From Rhynchopus sp. YZ270_cl-10 (taxonomy: Eukaryota; Euglenozoa; Diplonemea; Diplonemida; Diplonemidae): a stretch of DNA of 64,000 nt. Below the pieces are notes generated by a model. The model was not told the origin of the DNA. It was given only the letters and a program-made list of their open reading frames with translations, and did not search any database. Each line of letters opens with the position of its first letter. Positions within the stretch are counted from its first letter, which is position 1. The translations under genes were made by a program, and so were the position numbers. Of the stretch, positions 11,085 to 21,704 are shown piece after piece. The stretch is taken from assembly GCA_964035575.1 (NCBI GenBank), contig OZ037907.1:1054001-1118000 (forward strand), read 5' to 3'.

Positions 11085-11598
11085 AAAAAGTTGCCAAATT
11101 TCAAAAAAAAAAAAAATATATGCGCTAAATCCGTAAAACTTATTTGAACGCCAAATTATTTTGGATTACTGTGTCTTCATCATCTTTCTATTGCCTGTAC
11201 AGGTATATTTGCACATGTCAAAACATCGCACCTTTAATTTTCTGCTAAAATCTGTTGTGTTCTCTGGTTTACCTGCGGGGGGGGCTTGTGTGCACAGTGC
11301 TGTTCATATACATTTCCTTTTGTTGTATTGACCCTCCCTTTAAACAGTGGCACAACAATATTAGCAGGACGCGAAATATCTTTTTTTTCGACCATTAGTC
11401 CCCACCCCCCTTTCCCTTTCCCTTTTCCATGCATCTTTGAGCTAAAGTTCCCCACATTTCATCGTAAAGGCTATTCTTTCTCTCGACTGAGATGCGTTTG
11501 GCGTGTTTCAACTGCTCTTTTCTTTAGTTTTCGTCGTAGAACACTTTTTTTTTTTGTCGTTTTTTCCCCCGCCCCCCTCCCTAAGTTACCCCCCCTTC

Positions 11599-11733
11599 TA
11601 ATGATGGCAGTATTGTGAGTGGGAGCCCATTGGAATACGCAAAATACATCAAAAATACATCACGTATTGTGAAGTATTTTGATGCATTTTGCGTATTCCA
11701 ATGGGCTCCCACTCACAAATACTGCCATCATTA
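11599..11733. repeat. 135-bp foldback element
   Basis: Arms of about 54 bases (11599-11652 and 11680-11733) are nearly perfect inverted copies that start TAATGATGGCAGTATT. They are separated by a ~27-base loop region that is itself partly palindromic. CCTTC lies directly outside each end and may be a 5-bp target duplication. As RNA it would form one long hairpin. Confidence 0.85.
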
Positions 11734-13300
11734 CCTTCTTCCCCTTTTGTCTTTCACTGTGCTTCGCGCTTGGCTTTGTTACATCAACTCAACTCAACCC
11801 ATCCCCTGTGTATTCAGGTAGTGCGTACAACGTTGCACACAGTGCTTGCACACATCCTCACATGTGGGGGGTATTCAAAGATTCACAGGTGTGTGTGCAC
11901 GCGGCCCCTAGGCACATTTCATCTTGCATTTCTATTCTGGTATATGAGAGACTTAGATTTCTCTCAACAAAAGCTTTTTTCTTCCCCTTTTTTGCGCGGA
12001 TGTGATAAAGACAAAACTCCCCACCCATCTCCACCTATACACCCATACCGACCTATCTAATCCCACCTAACTCTTAACAAAAAGCAAGAGACTGTTTCCC
12101 CCCTCCCTTTTCCGTTTCTTGCTTCTGGCATATATTTTCGATTTTTTCCTCTCCCAAACGTGCCGTGCAGCGAGTGGGGGAACACTCGCTCTGGCAAAAT
12201 CCCGTTATATACATCAAAGCAGAAAGCAAAGTAAATGGTATGGACGCAAGCTTTGGCCGGAACGTGTCCGGTAGTCAAGCGTCTATGGGATAGGGTAGAA
12301 GGGAAAGAGGCAAAAGAGCGCAACAAAAATAGAATAAAATGGGATGTGTGTGACGGGAGACTCATTCATCTTAAAGCTATTCGTGGAGCTTGTGTGAAGA
12401 AGCGAGGCGAAGTTTCTAACACAAGCTTTTTTCTTGTTGTTGTTCTTTTCCCAATCCAATGCAGAGAAGTATCGTTTTTGAACGTCCTTTGTTGTGTGCT
12501 TTTCTCGGAAAGTATATGAAATTTAATCTTTCCCCCCCCCCCCCCCCCCCCCGATTTCATAATGGACAAAAACTGACCAGGCGATAGCGCAGAGAGCTCA
12601 TCGTGCACGGCTCTCTCATAGGCCTCTGGGCTGATCCTCATTCCTCATTTTTCTCACCCCGAACGAAAGTTATTATTTTATTTTTCCAGTTTTTTTTTGT
12701 ACCCCTATTCTTGTTTGGGGTTTAAGGTGACTAAGCACGGCTTAGAATCAGCTTACAAACTGTTTTGCTGGCGAGATGCGCATTTTTTTTTTAAAAAGGG
12801 TATCTTCATGGATCACAGCCATGAGGTTCCACAGTACGAAAAATACGTACAAAAATATGTCATGATCTCAGAGAGAGGAGTGTATGTACTTCTTAAGCAA
12901 AACGGGGTAAAAAAAAAGGGCATGACGAGGCTGTATTTTAGTGTATCTTACGGCAATGCGACGTGTTATCAGCCTTACGGCAGCCTATCTTGAAGAGGAT
13001 GGGAATTTTTTTTTTTTGAACTTGCGTCGTGATGAGAATCGATGATTGCAATTATTCTTTTTGAAATGAGGAATGCCTAGTAGGCGCAAGTCATCAGCTT
13101 GCATTGATTTTTTTTTTTAGTGCACCTTCCTTCTCTCTGGTTGCCGTTATTTTTAAGCTCTTCCTCCGTTTGCGCAATATATTTTAAGACAGATTCCCTG
13201 GTTTTATCAAAAAGCTGCGAAAAAAAAACTATACTAGAAAAACGAAATAACGAAAAATTCAAAAAAAAATAAAACTTCTTTTTTCTTTCGGTGTGATCAC

Positions 13301-13328
13301 GCTACAGTTTCTGTACACTAACCTATTG
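13301..13328 (+). other. spliced-leader-exon-like motif
   Basis: GCTACAGTTTCTGTAC (13301-13316) equals, as I remember it, the core of the diplonemid spliced-leader exon. The shorter ACAGTTTCTGTAC is also in the kinetoplastid leader. TATTG follows 8 bases later, as at the end of those exons, though with different spacing. A T7 tract follows at about 13363-13369. No GT donor follows in the expected place, so at best this is a relic or divergent SL RNA gene. Confidence 0.3.
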
Positions 13329-14484
13329 TCATCTTGTGCCCGCACACCTACGGATGCCTACCGTTTTTTTATAAAAAAACGGTACCTCCCCCCAATACCA
13401 TTCGTTGAGGCATTAGCACCCCCTTTTGCACCTCACTGTTTTGTTTGTTTGTTGTTCTTCAGGTTAAAAGTAATAAAACCCAATCTCGATCCCAAACCTT
13501 TTTTTTTTTTTGAGGTTACCGTTCCGGGTTGATAACTTGATTTTTTTTTTTGCACGCTGCTCCCGACATATATTTTTGTTTTTTGCCTTTGACCTGAGGC
13601 ATTTCTGCTAAAACATATGTCCACAATTCTTCCAGCTTTTTCTCACCTCACACCTGAAGCACCCATGCCAGCTGCTGCCGAACATGAATATTCTTGCCTC
13701 CCCACTCCTTTCCCTTTTCCCCGTTGTTTACATCGGACTATGCCTTGTAATTCTTTAGCCATCTATTACTGATGTACGGTAACGATTGTGGTCAAGCTTA
13801 TGTTTATGTCACAAACGTTTCTTTCGTTTCCCGGAATTTCCGGTTTTTTTTTTTTGAGAATTTGGGCGTCCTTTTTACAAAACAAAATAGGAAAGGGCTA
13901 GGGGTACGGGGTACGAATGTTTTCTTATTCAAGCGCGGCTGTCATGTTGTCACGTCAGGACGTTTTTTACTTTTATTTTTCTCTCCATATAAAAAAAAAT
14001 GGTGAACGTCCCTTGCTTCTTGATGTTCCTTTTGTTGATTAGAACAGGAACAGCGTCTTCTTTTTAGAATTCCAAAAAAAAAAAAAAAACAACATCTTCA
14101 TTTTTATTGAAATAACTATTCCAGAAAAACTATGTTCAGTTCTGAACACAAAAAAAAAAAAAACGTGTGCATTTTTTAAAATGTTGTGTTCTGATATGTG
14201 TGTGCTTGAGAAGCATGTTAATGTTTTACGTTTTTTTTGTGTAGTCTTCTTGTTCAATGTGATTGAAACTCGGAGCAGATTATGTACCTTGCGGTGGTGT
14301 TTTTTTTTTTTTTAAACGCAGACTTTATGAAAACTTAAAAAGCACAACAAGACAGCATTATTTTGCATCTATTGTTATTATTTCCACCCTCGTGCAAAAG
14401 ACTTTGTGAATGCTCTGCAAAAAAATAAAAAAAAACAAAACAAAAAACAACGTCGTCGTGCGGTGACGTAAAAATGTTTAGTAT

Positions 14485-14533
14485 AGTGGAGCACACTCTA
14501 GGGTGGCTACACTAATGCAACCAAGTTTTCAAA
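14485..14533 (+). repeat. dispersed repeat DR-4 (type copy)
   Basis: Pattern: TAGTGGAG, then a C/T-rich variable part, GGGTGTCTACACTAATACAA, CCAAGTTTTCAAA. Other copies start near 21346, 37692, 40501, 41860, 48214, 48292, 48948 and 54287. All are read on the + strand. Most lie in spacers next to poly-A or poly-T. No protein or known RNA family is recognised. Confidence 0.75.
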
Positions 14534-14542
14534 AAAAAACTC

Positions 14543-14609
14543 ATGGACAGTGGAGATTGCACAACTGTGGCAACACAACCGAGGCAACTACACTACTCCA
14601 ACAATTTAT
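14543..14609 (+). repeat. dispersed repeat DR-8
   Basis: A ~67-base unit starting ATGGACAGTGGAGATTGCAC and ending CCAACAATTTATC, followed by poly-A. The second copy is at 45719-45790, same orientation and about 90 percent identical. The first copy lies 10 bases after a DR-4 copy. Confidence 0.75.
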
Positions 14610-14859
14610 CAAAAAAAACAAAAAAAAAACTCCGATTTCCGAACGCACCATTGTCTACTTTTGTGTCATGTGCTTACATGTCCCCTTGCTCCCTCTGTAA
14701 GTTTGTCTTACATATTGCCATACACTCTCCTCTTTTTTTTTGTGGTCTGCATCCCAGAGGCGTTTGCATTATCAACTTTTTGGTTTGTTTTTGTGGAGTT
14801 TTTTTTTTTTTTATTATGTGCGCAGTAGATGTACATCATCTTGCAAGCCCCCCCCCCCC

Positions 14860-15701
14860 CCTAGGCATACTGTGCAGGCGAGTAAAAAAAACTCGCCTAC
14901 TCGCCAAAAACTCGCCTAAAACTCGCCCATTTTTGGGGGGCGAGTTTTGGCGAGTTTTTTTTTTTTGGTAGGGATTTTACCTTGGGAAAAGTGTACACAC
15001 GAAAATATGAGGGAAATTTGAGTTTTGAAGAGAAAATTTTTTTCGTTCCACTTGAACAAGACCTCTGCAGTTTGCTTTGTAGGCTTCCACAACCAGTACC
15101 ACCAGTCCAGCTGTACCTTCTCCGGATCCATGAAGCTTGCACAGATGGGTGCGATGTAGTCGTGGGGGAATACCGCCAAGGGGTGGCCTGCAGGGTTGCC
15201 ATTTACCGGCATGACGAGGACATTGTTGTATAGCGAGTGTAGCCCCGGCTCATGTCTTCGTCATCCTCCGGATTGTAGCACGTCTTGTCCCCCGGGATCT
15301 ATGGCACGCTTGGATCTTCCCCTGGAGCAAATGTTTACATACATGCCTGTCAGCCACTGCCGTGACATGGTTGCCGTTAGACGTACAAGTGACACAATTT
15401 CAATTTTTTTGTGTGTTTTCGAGTGGCATGTTGTCATCAGTCACCCCGCCCTCCATTTTCACATCCTGGTGCACATTTTCACCCCCAAGGTGCGTATGTG
15501 CACCAGGATTTGCACCCAAATGTGGGCGAGTTTAGGCGAGTTTAGGCGAGTTTTTGGCGAGTTTAGGCGAGTTTTTGGCGAGTTTTGGCGAGTAATAGGC
15601 GAGTAATGGGCGAGTAGGGCGAGTTTTTGGCGAGTTTTTCCTGAAAATCAGGAAAACGAAAAACTCGCCTAAAAACGGCTCGCCTGCACAGTATGCCTAG
15701 G
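14860..15701. mobile_element. foldback element A of the CYTAGG concatemer
   Basis: Bounded by CCTAGG at 14860-14865 and 15696-15701. The inward inverted repeats begin CATACTGTGCAGGCGAG. Subterminal zones carry many direct and inverted copies of GGCGAGTTT. The core (about 15040-15400) is richer in GC and codes plausibly in short stretches on the - strand in more than one frame, suggesting a captured and decayed gene fragment. No transposase. Confidence 0.8.
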
Positions 15702-16030
15702 GCAGTGATGGCAGGATACGAGGATACGGGAAGATACGGATACGGATACGGATACGGATACGGATACGGATACGGATACGGATACGGATACGGATACGGA
15801 TACGGATACGGATACGGATACGGATACGGATACGGATACGGATACGGATACGGATACGGATACGGATACGGATACGGATACGGATACGGATACGGATACG
15901 GATACGGATACGGGATACGTAAGGATTTGGGATACAGGATACAGGATACGTGCGATACTGTATCCGTATCCGTATCCCTAATCCTGGGATACGACCGTAT
16001 CCTACCGTATCCTGCCATCGCTGCCCTAGG
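15696..16030. mobile_element. foldback element B with GATACG microsatellite
   Basis: Lies between CCTAGG at 15696-15701 and 16025-16030. Inverted ends read GGCAGTGATGGCAGGATACG (one T/C difference). The centre is about 30 tandem GATACG hexamers (about 15733-15915), with inverted CGTATC units to the right. It shares both boundary hexamers with its neighbours. Confidence 0.8.
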
Positions 16031-17035
16031 CATACACTCGATGCGAGTCGCATGCGAGAATCATTCTCGTATTCTCGCACACCATTCTCGCACCATTCTC
16101 GCATGCGAGAATCATTCTCGCACACGTAGAGGATTTTCGTACAAGGGAAGCCCTGGCCTGTGTTTCGTTTTTTAGGGATATGTAGTGTCCAGGGGAAGTT
16201 TCTGTCGCAAAGTAGATGAAGTAACCCCACCACACTCTGTGTACTGTGTACTGTGTACTGTGTACTGTGTACTGTGTACTGTGTACTGTGTACTGTGTAC
16301 TGTGTACTGTGTACTGTGTACTGTGTACTGTGTACTGTGTACTGTGTACTGTGTACTGTGTACTGTGTACTGTGTACTGTGTACTGTGTACTGTGTACTG
16401 TGTACTGTGTACTGTGTACTGTGTACTGTGTACTGTGTACTGTGTACTGTGTACTGTGTACTGTGTACTGTGTACTGTGTACTGTGTACTGTGTACTGTG
16501 TACTGTGTACTGTGTACTGTGTACTGTGTACTGTGTACTGTGTACTGTGTACTGTGTACTGTGTACTGTGTACTGTGTACTGTGTACTGTGTACTGTGTA
16601 CTGTGTACTGTGTACTGTGTACTGTGTACTGTGTACTGTGTACTGTGTACTGTGTACTGTGTACTGTGTACTGTGTACTGTGTACTGTGTACTGTGTACT
16701 GTGTACTGTGTACTGTGTACTGTGTACTGTGTACTGTGTTGCTGGGTATATTCCATCGTGTTTTGTTGAAAATTGCTGGTTTTGTTTAAATGACTCCTCG
16801 GAGTCTCCCTTAAGGTTAAAATGACCCGAAAACATAAAAAAAAAGCGTTGGGGGGTGTGTATTTTCCACGTACGTGACCACGGAGAACCGTGCGAGAACG
16901 TGCGAGAATCGTGCGAGAATGTGCGAGAATGAGCGAGAATGTGCGAGAATGAGCGAGAATCGTGCGAGAATTTTTTGCCAGACCAGAGTTGTGCGAGAAT
17001 GCGAGAATGCGACTCGCATCGAGTGTATGCCTAGG
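16025..17035. mobile_element. foldback element C with heptamer satellite
   Basis: Bounded by CCTAGG at 16025-16030 and 17030-17035. Inverted ends begin CATACACTCGATGCGAGTCG. Subterminal arrays of GTGCGAGAAT flank about 72 tandem copies of the heptamer CTGTGTA (about 16232-16738). The heptamer array is open in several frames but is not coding. Confidence 0.82.
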
Positions 17036-17822
17036 GGGGGTCATATCTATGTGAGAAAATGACATTTTTCAAAAATGCCCGAAAACCCCACAAAAAGGGT
17101 AAAAACCAAGAAAATCCACCCCACAGGCCCAAAAAAATGTGGTGTGCCCCGCTTTCCACCCTTTTTGTGCCTCTCAGGTACCCAAATCGCGGTTTTTAAA
17201 AAATTGCCTACCAGTGGTACCTGAGGCAGGCTATTTGTGGGCAATTTGCAAAAACACCCTCCCACACCGGTTCCACACCGTTTTTTTGATGTTTTATGGG
17301 GCATGCGCCCCCACAGGTGCCCAGGACCACCCTGGAATCGGGTTTCTGCAACTTTCTGGGTGTTTGAAATAATATATGGGCGTTTTTAGGCCATTTTCAG
17401 GCTATTTTGGCCTATTTTGGCCTATTTTCACTGCCTGACCGGTGTTTCAGGTTTTATGAGGTTTGAGCCCCAACAGGTGTCACGAAACACCCCAGTAACG
17501 GTTCTGTGGGTCTCCTGTGGGGTTTTGGGGGTGAAATATACCCTTTGCTCTATGTTCTGGGCCATATTGGGGTGTTTTCGGTTTCATAGTCAACCTGAAG
17601 GGCAAACCAAGGGGGCACTCAGGTACCACATGTAGGCAATTTTTAAAAAACTGTGATTTGGGCCCCTGAGAGGCACAAAAAGGGTGGAAAACGGGGCACA
17701 CCACATTTTTTTGGGCCTGTGGGGTGGATTTTCTACTTTTTTTTACCTTAGAATCGCTTTTGACAACATTTTGAAAAATGTCATTTTCTCACACTTTTAA
17801 TACAGGATATGACCGCCCCTAG
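17030..17822. mobile_element. foldback element E
   Basis: Arms 17036-17232 and about 17610-17817 are inverted copies. They include the matching pair GGGGTCATATC / GATATGACCGCCCC at the ends and a long shared stretch around GGGTGGAAAGCGGGGCACAC. The ~380-base centre is not repeated. Left boundary CCTAGG (17030); right boundary CCTAG (17818-17822) followed by a C run. Confidence 0.75.
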
Positions 17823-17832
17823 CCCCCCCCCC

Positions 17833-18687
17833 CTTAGGCATAGGTGCCCGCCGAGTCGTTTTTGGGCGAGTTGTCGGAACTTTACGATTTCACCTAACAA
17901 CTCGCCCAAAAACTCGGACAACTCGGCCACAACTCGCCCTATACTCGGCACAACTCGGCCACAACTCGGCCACAACTCGCCCATTTTTACAGGCAAAAAC
18001 ATACAGGGATGGGAGGTGACGTTGTAAGGTTACACACATGTAACGTTGGTACAACACATAATCTCAAGAAAAACAACCAGGGCTAAGGCCAAACGCCACT
18101 CATTACATGCACCTTGTCATATGACTAGTCATAGGTGGTAACTAGGTCGTGGTGGTCCATGGGCCACCGTGCACACTCACGGTTTTTGGTAATTGCTGGG
18201 GGGAATGGGATATACTCCGTACATGGATACCCACACAGAACACACGGTTCCCCAGACATCTGTCAGGCAATCACTGATTCACTTCACACAGGTCGGGCAG
18301 GCGCTGCCTGCCCATCCTCTTTTCCTGTCTGCTATCGATTCCAGGTTCACAACGTTCACACGTTTAGTCAAAATGCTTTGGGCGACGACTTCCTTTGGGA
18401 TACACAAAACCACACAAAGCGCACATTCACAGACCAGCTGTGAAGCGTGGGATGCACAAGATAAAACGTGATGTGGTGTACCTGTGTACCTGTGTACCTG
18501 TGTACCTGTGTACCTGTGTACCTGTGTACCTGTGTACCTGTGTACCTGTGTACCTGTGTACCTGTGTTTTTGTAGCCATAAAAAATCCCAAAAAAAAAAC
18601 AACTCGCCCAAAAAAAATGGGCGAGTTGTTGGCCGAATTTGGGCGAGTTGCCGAGTTGTTTTAACTCGCCGGGCACCTATGCTTAGG
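17833..18687. mobile_element. foldback element D with octamer satellite
   Basis: Bounded by CTTAGG at 17833-17838 and 18682-18687. Inverted ends begin CATAGGTGCCCG. Subterminal arrays of CAACTCGGC / GGGCGAGTTG are present. About 11 copies of the octamer CTGTGTAC lie at about 18479-18565. The core 18130-18443 is GC-richer and open on the + strand, and may be a captured gene fragment. Confidence 0.78.
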
Positions 18688-19864
18688 GGGGGGCAAAACC
18701 TTCAGGACGGGTGAGGCATTTTGACTTTTTTGGACTTCCGCGCAAAGTACCCACAAACCACCCCTCATACCCACCCAGAAATGGGTCAGAAACACCCTGT
18801 GACCCGAAAATCCATGCTAAGGGCGACTCAGAATATGAAAAAATGCAAAAAAATAGTGAAAAAGTGGCCTTTTGACGGTTTTGGCCATGTTGGGTAAAAT
18901 GGCCATTTTTGGACAAAAAAATCAAAAAAACAGCAAAATTTCGACGTCATGACAGCTGCTTGGGCACAAACCTACCCCAGGGAGGTCCTGTGAGTCCATT
19001 CCGACGTGTTTTGGACACTTTAGGTACTTTTTTTGGCCGTTTTTTGGTGTTTTTAGGTCAAAAAACATCCCCGGACTATCCCCGGACTATCCCCGGACCG
19101 GACTTGCGCCCTGCTTTCAGACCCACTCTGGGCCAAAAAATGGGTGAAAACCCCCGAAAAAGCACTCCGGGAACCCAGATAGTTCCAAATATCCACTAGA
19201 AACCCACCCAAACACCTCAAAAACATGCCAGAAAAATATTTTCAAAAACACACTTTTTTCAAAAAGTTCATCTGGGCAGGTTCCATAATGACTTATTTGA
19301 AAAAGTGTGTTTTTAAAAATATTTTTCTGGCATGTTTTTGAGGTGTTTGGGTGGGTTTCTGGTGGATATTTGGAACTATCTGGGTTCCCGGAGTGCTTTT
19401 TCGGGGGTTTTCACCCATTTTTTGGCCCAGAGTGGGTCTGAAAGCAGGGCGCAAGTCCGGTCCGGGGATAGTCCGGGGATGTTTTTTGACCTAAAAACAC
19501 CAAAAAACGGCCAAAAAAAGTACCTAAAGTGTCCAAAACAGGTCGGAATGGACTCACAGGACCTCCCTGGGGTAGGTTTGTGCCCAAGCAGCTGTCATGA
19601 CGTCGAAATTTTGCTGTTTTTTTGATTTTTTTGTCCAAAAATGGCCATTTTACCCAACATGGCCAAAACCGTCAAAAGGCCACTTTTTCACTATTTTTTT
19701 GCATTTTTTCATATTCTGAGTCGCCCTTAGCATGGATTTTCGGGTCACAGGGTGTTTCTGACCCATTTCTGGGTGGGTATGAGGGGTGGTTTGTACGTAC
19801 TTTGCGCGGAAGTCCAAAAAAGTCAAAATGCCTCAAAAAAATAGGGGTTTTGCCCCCACCTACC
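18682..19864. mobile_element. foldback element F, 1.2-kb near-perfect palindrome
   Basis: Arms of about 560 bases (18712-19275 and 19285-19838) are almost perfect inverted copies, so both strands encode the same short peptides. The arms differ by one extra ATCCCCGGACT unit and a few bases. Outer ends are TAGGGGGGGGCAAAACC on the left and an inverted version ending in CCTACC on the right, followed by a C run. Confidence 0.85.
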
Positions 19865-20378
19865 CCCCCCCCCCCCCCCCCCTCCTTTTTGTCGTCTGTG
19901 GCAAGTGGTTTTGTCAATGCTACAAAGGGAACCCCCACACGACAGTGACGTAAATGACTTAATTTGTGCGTTTACTACTTGTGGTGTCACCGTTGGCTTA
20001 CACTCACCGTCGTGCACCCTCCCCACCCCCCATCCCCCTCACCTACGACATTGCAGGACTCCTTCGGTAAAGGGGGGGTTAAAGGTAACGCAGTGCGAGA
20101 GGCGGGCGCTCATCTCGCCAATTTTTTTCTTTCTCTCTCTTTTTTGTTTTTTTTTTTGGCTGTCTCGTCGATCAGTGTAGCTGGCGTGCGAGTCAGCCGC
20201 TTCCTTTTTTTTTCTATATATTTTTGAAAATACAGGTTGTGTGGTCCCACGTGTGCGGAGACACACCTATCTTGCAAGGTGTGCGCGCACGTTTGGCTTA
20301 GCCTAAGTTTTTTTCTTTTCTTTATCTCAAATACTTTTTCGCACCCTCATTTTTTTGATGCTGTCTCGATACCGAATT

Positions 20379-20432
20379 GTGATCAAAGGTGAGCTAAGCA
20401 CAGAAAGGCTTAGATACATTCATCTTAACTTC
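20379..20432 (+). repeat. dispersed hairpin repeat DR-1 (type copy)
   Basis: Consensus TTGTGATCAAAGGTGACTAA, then GCACGAGAGGCTTAG and TTCATCTTA. CTAAGC pairs with GCTTAG around an ACGAGAG-type loop. Other copies start near 5426, 5656, 9464, 12726, 51633 and 57702 (the last partial). All lie on the + strand. Confidence 0.75.
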
Positions 20433-20772
20433 ACACCTTTCTTTTCTATGAAATGCATTTTGTTTGCACCCCCTCTTCGGTTCATTGGTTTCGATAAACC
20501 CAAGAAAATGAGGTGTTCTCAGTCCACCTTTTAACGCTGTCTTCTCTTTTAATCCTTCGAATGTGCCTAATCAGACACGACTTACGTACACCCTAGGATT
20601 TACCGACCAAACTTTTCTATTTTCGTCTTCTGTTCCTGCATCGAGCGTATTTGCTTCTTTTTTTGTGCAAAATCTCGTTTTGTTCTCCCTCCTGAGTTTC
20701 TCTGTTAGCCTTCGTATCGGAGGTGTTAGCACCCGATTAGGAAAACAATATTTTTTTTTCCAGCACAGAGAG

Positions 20773-20814
20773 AGTGTTGCAGGCACAGCAGAGGTCCGCT
20801 GTGTCTGCAACACT
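20773..20814. repeat. 17-bp perfect-type stem hairpin
   Basis: AGTGTTGCAGGCACAGC (20773-20789) pairs with GCTGTGTCTGCAACACT (20798-20814). All but one pair is Watson-Crick and the remaining one can be G-U in RNA. The loop is AGAGGTCC. No T run follows directly, so it is not an obvious terminator. Confidence 0.7.
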
Positions 20815-21100
20815 TGCATTTCTCCATTTTTTTCCCGTTTCTTGAAAACAGAAAATTTGAGAGCGTGCGCCATACACGACGGAATAAAATGACTTGACAT
20901 TTGTGGTTTCACTTTGTGGTGAAGCTACAGAGTAAAATCACAAAAGCCAAATCATTTCCTTCACCGTCGTTTGTACCGTGGCTGCGCTGTATCCCAACAA
21001 GCAGAACATGAAACTTAGCTAGAGTGGGGACACTACCTGATCCTACCATTCAAAATACAAAACAAAAATGGTAGCAAAAAACCCCTCCCTCCCCCACCAC

Positions 21101-21209
21101 CACAGCAGAGAATAAGACTCGGGGACCAGGACCTGGACCGGGACCTGGACCGGGAACCTTGACCAGGACTGGGACCAGGGACCGGGGACCCGGCTTATTC
21201 TCTGCTGTG
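21101..21209. repeat. 109-bp inverted-repeat element, family MI-1 copy 2
   Basis: The same CACAGCAGAGAATAAG end as copy 1 (5825-5938) and a perfect inverse at the right. The interior is made of GGACC/GGTCC units. About 500 bases upstream of the B-box gene. Confidence 0.7.
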
Positions 21210-21704
21210 CCCCCCCACCTCCTTCATGAAAAAAAGCCACTCCTACCCGCCCTTACCCTCTACGCTCATCCACACAAACGCCTTCCCTCCACCCCCGTCT
21301 CTTTCTCCACCCCCTTCCCCGCCCTTAATGAAAAAAAGAGCATATCGTGGAGCACACCCAGTGTCTACACTAATTCCAAAGATGTCAAAAAAAATCAAAA
21401 AAGGAATATTTTTCTTATCCAACCCCCCTCTCGAAAGCCCCTGCAAAGTAAAATTACTTCGATACGGTAGTTCAAATGTTGTAATTCTATCAAAAAAAAT
21501 TGTGTGTTTTTTTGTTCGGTAATACAGTTTCCTACCCTATAGTATACCCACCCCACTCCCCCCCCCCATCAGAAATTTGAATACTTCACTCAACAAAATA
21601 CAGAGGGGGAAGGGAGAGGGGGATCCAAACTCCCGCCAGAAACAGTATATTTTTTAAAAAATATCGAGTCTTTTTTCCCCCAAAAAGACTAAGCAGACTA
21701 AGCT

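Larger units (their letters stand above)
11085..14859. other. spacer without recognised gene
   Basis: AT-rich spacer containing the foldback repeat at 11599-11733, a 20-base C run near 12533-12552, the spliced-leader-like motif at 13301-13328, and dispersed repeats (11484, 11885, 12726, 14198, 14485, 14543, 14742). No convincing coding segment. Confidence 0.55.
19865..21704. other. spacer without recognised gene
   Basis: AT/CT-rich spacer. It holds a DR-1 hairpin (20379-20432), a strong 17-bp hairpin at 20773-20814, the second MI-1 element (21101-21209) and a DR-4 copy (21346). No coding segment is supported. Confidence 0.55.

Noticed and set aside
15693-16175. Long ORFs of YGYGYG and PYPYPY in the GATACG array
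   Set aside because: They are translations of a hexamer satellite, open on both strands; not genes.
16185-17065. Long ORFs of repeated CVLCTVY / HSTQYTV in the CTGTGTA array
   Set aside because: A heptamer repeat without stop codons is open in several frames; not coding.
21093-21217. 8-bp target duplication around the second MI-1 copy
   Set aside because: The flanks are C runs and match poorly (about 5 of 8); no duplication is claimed.
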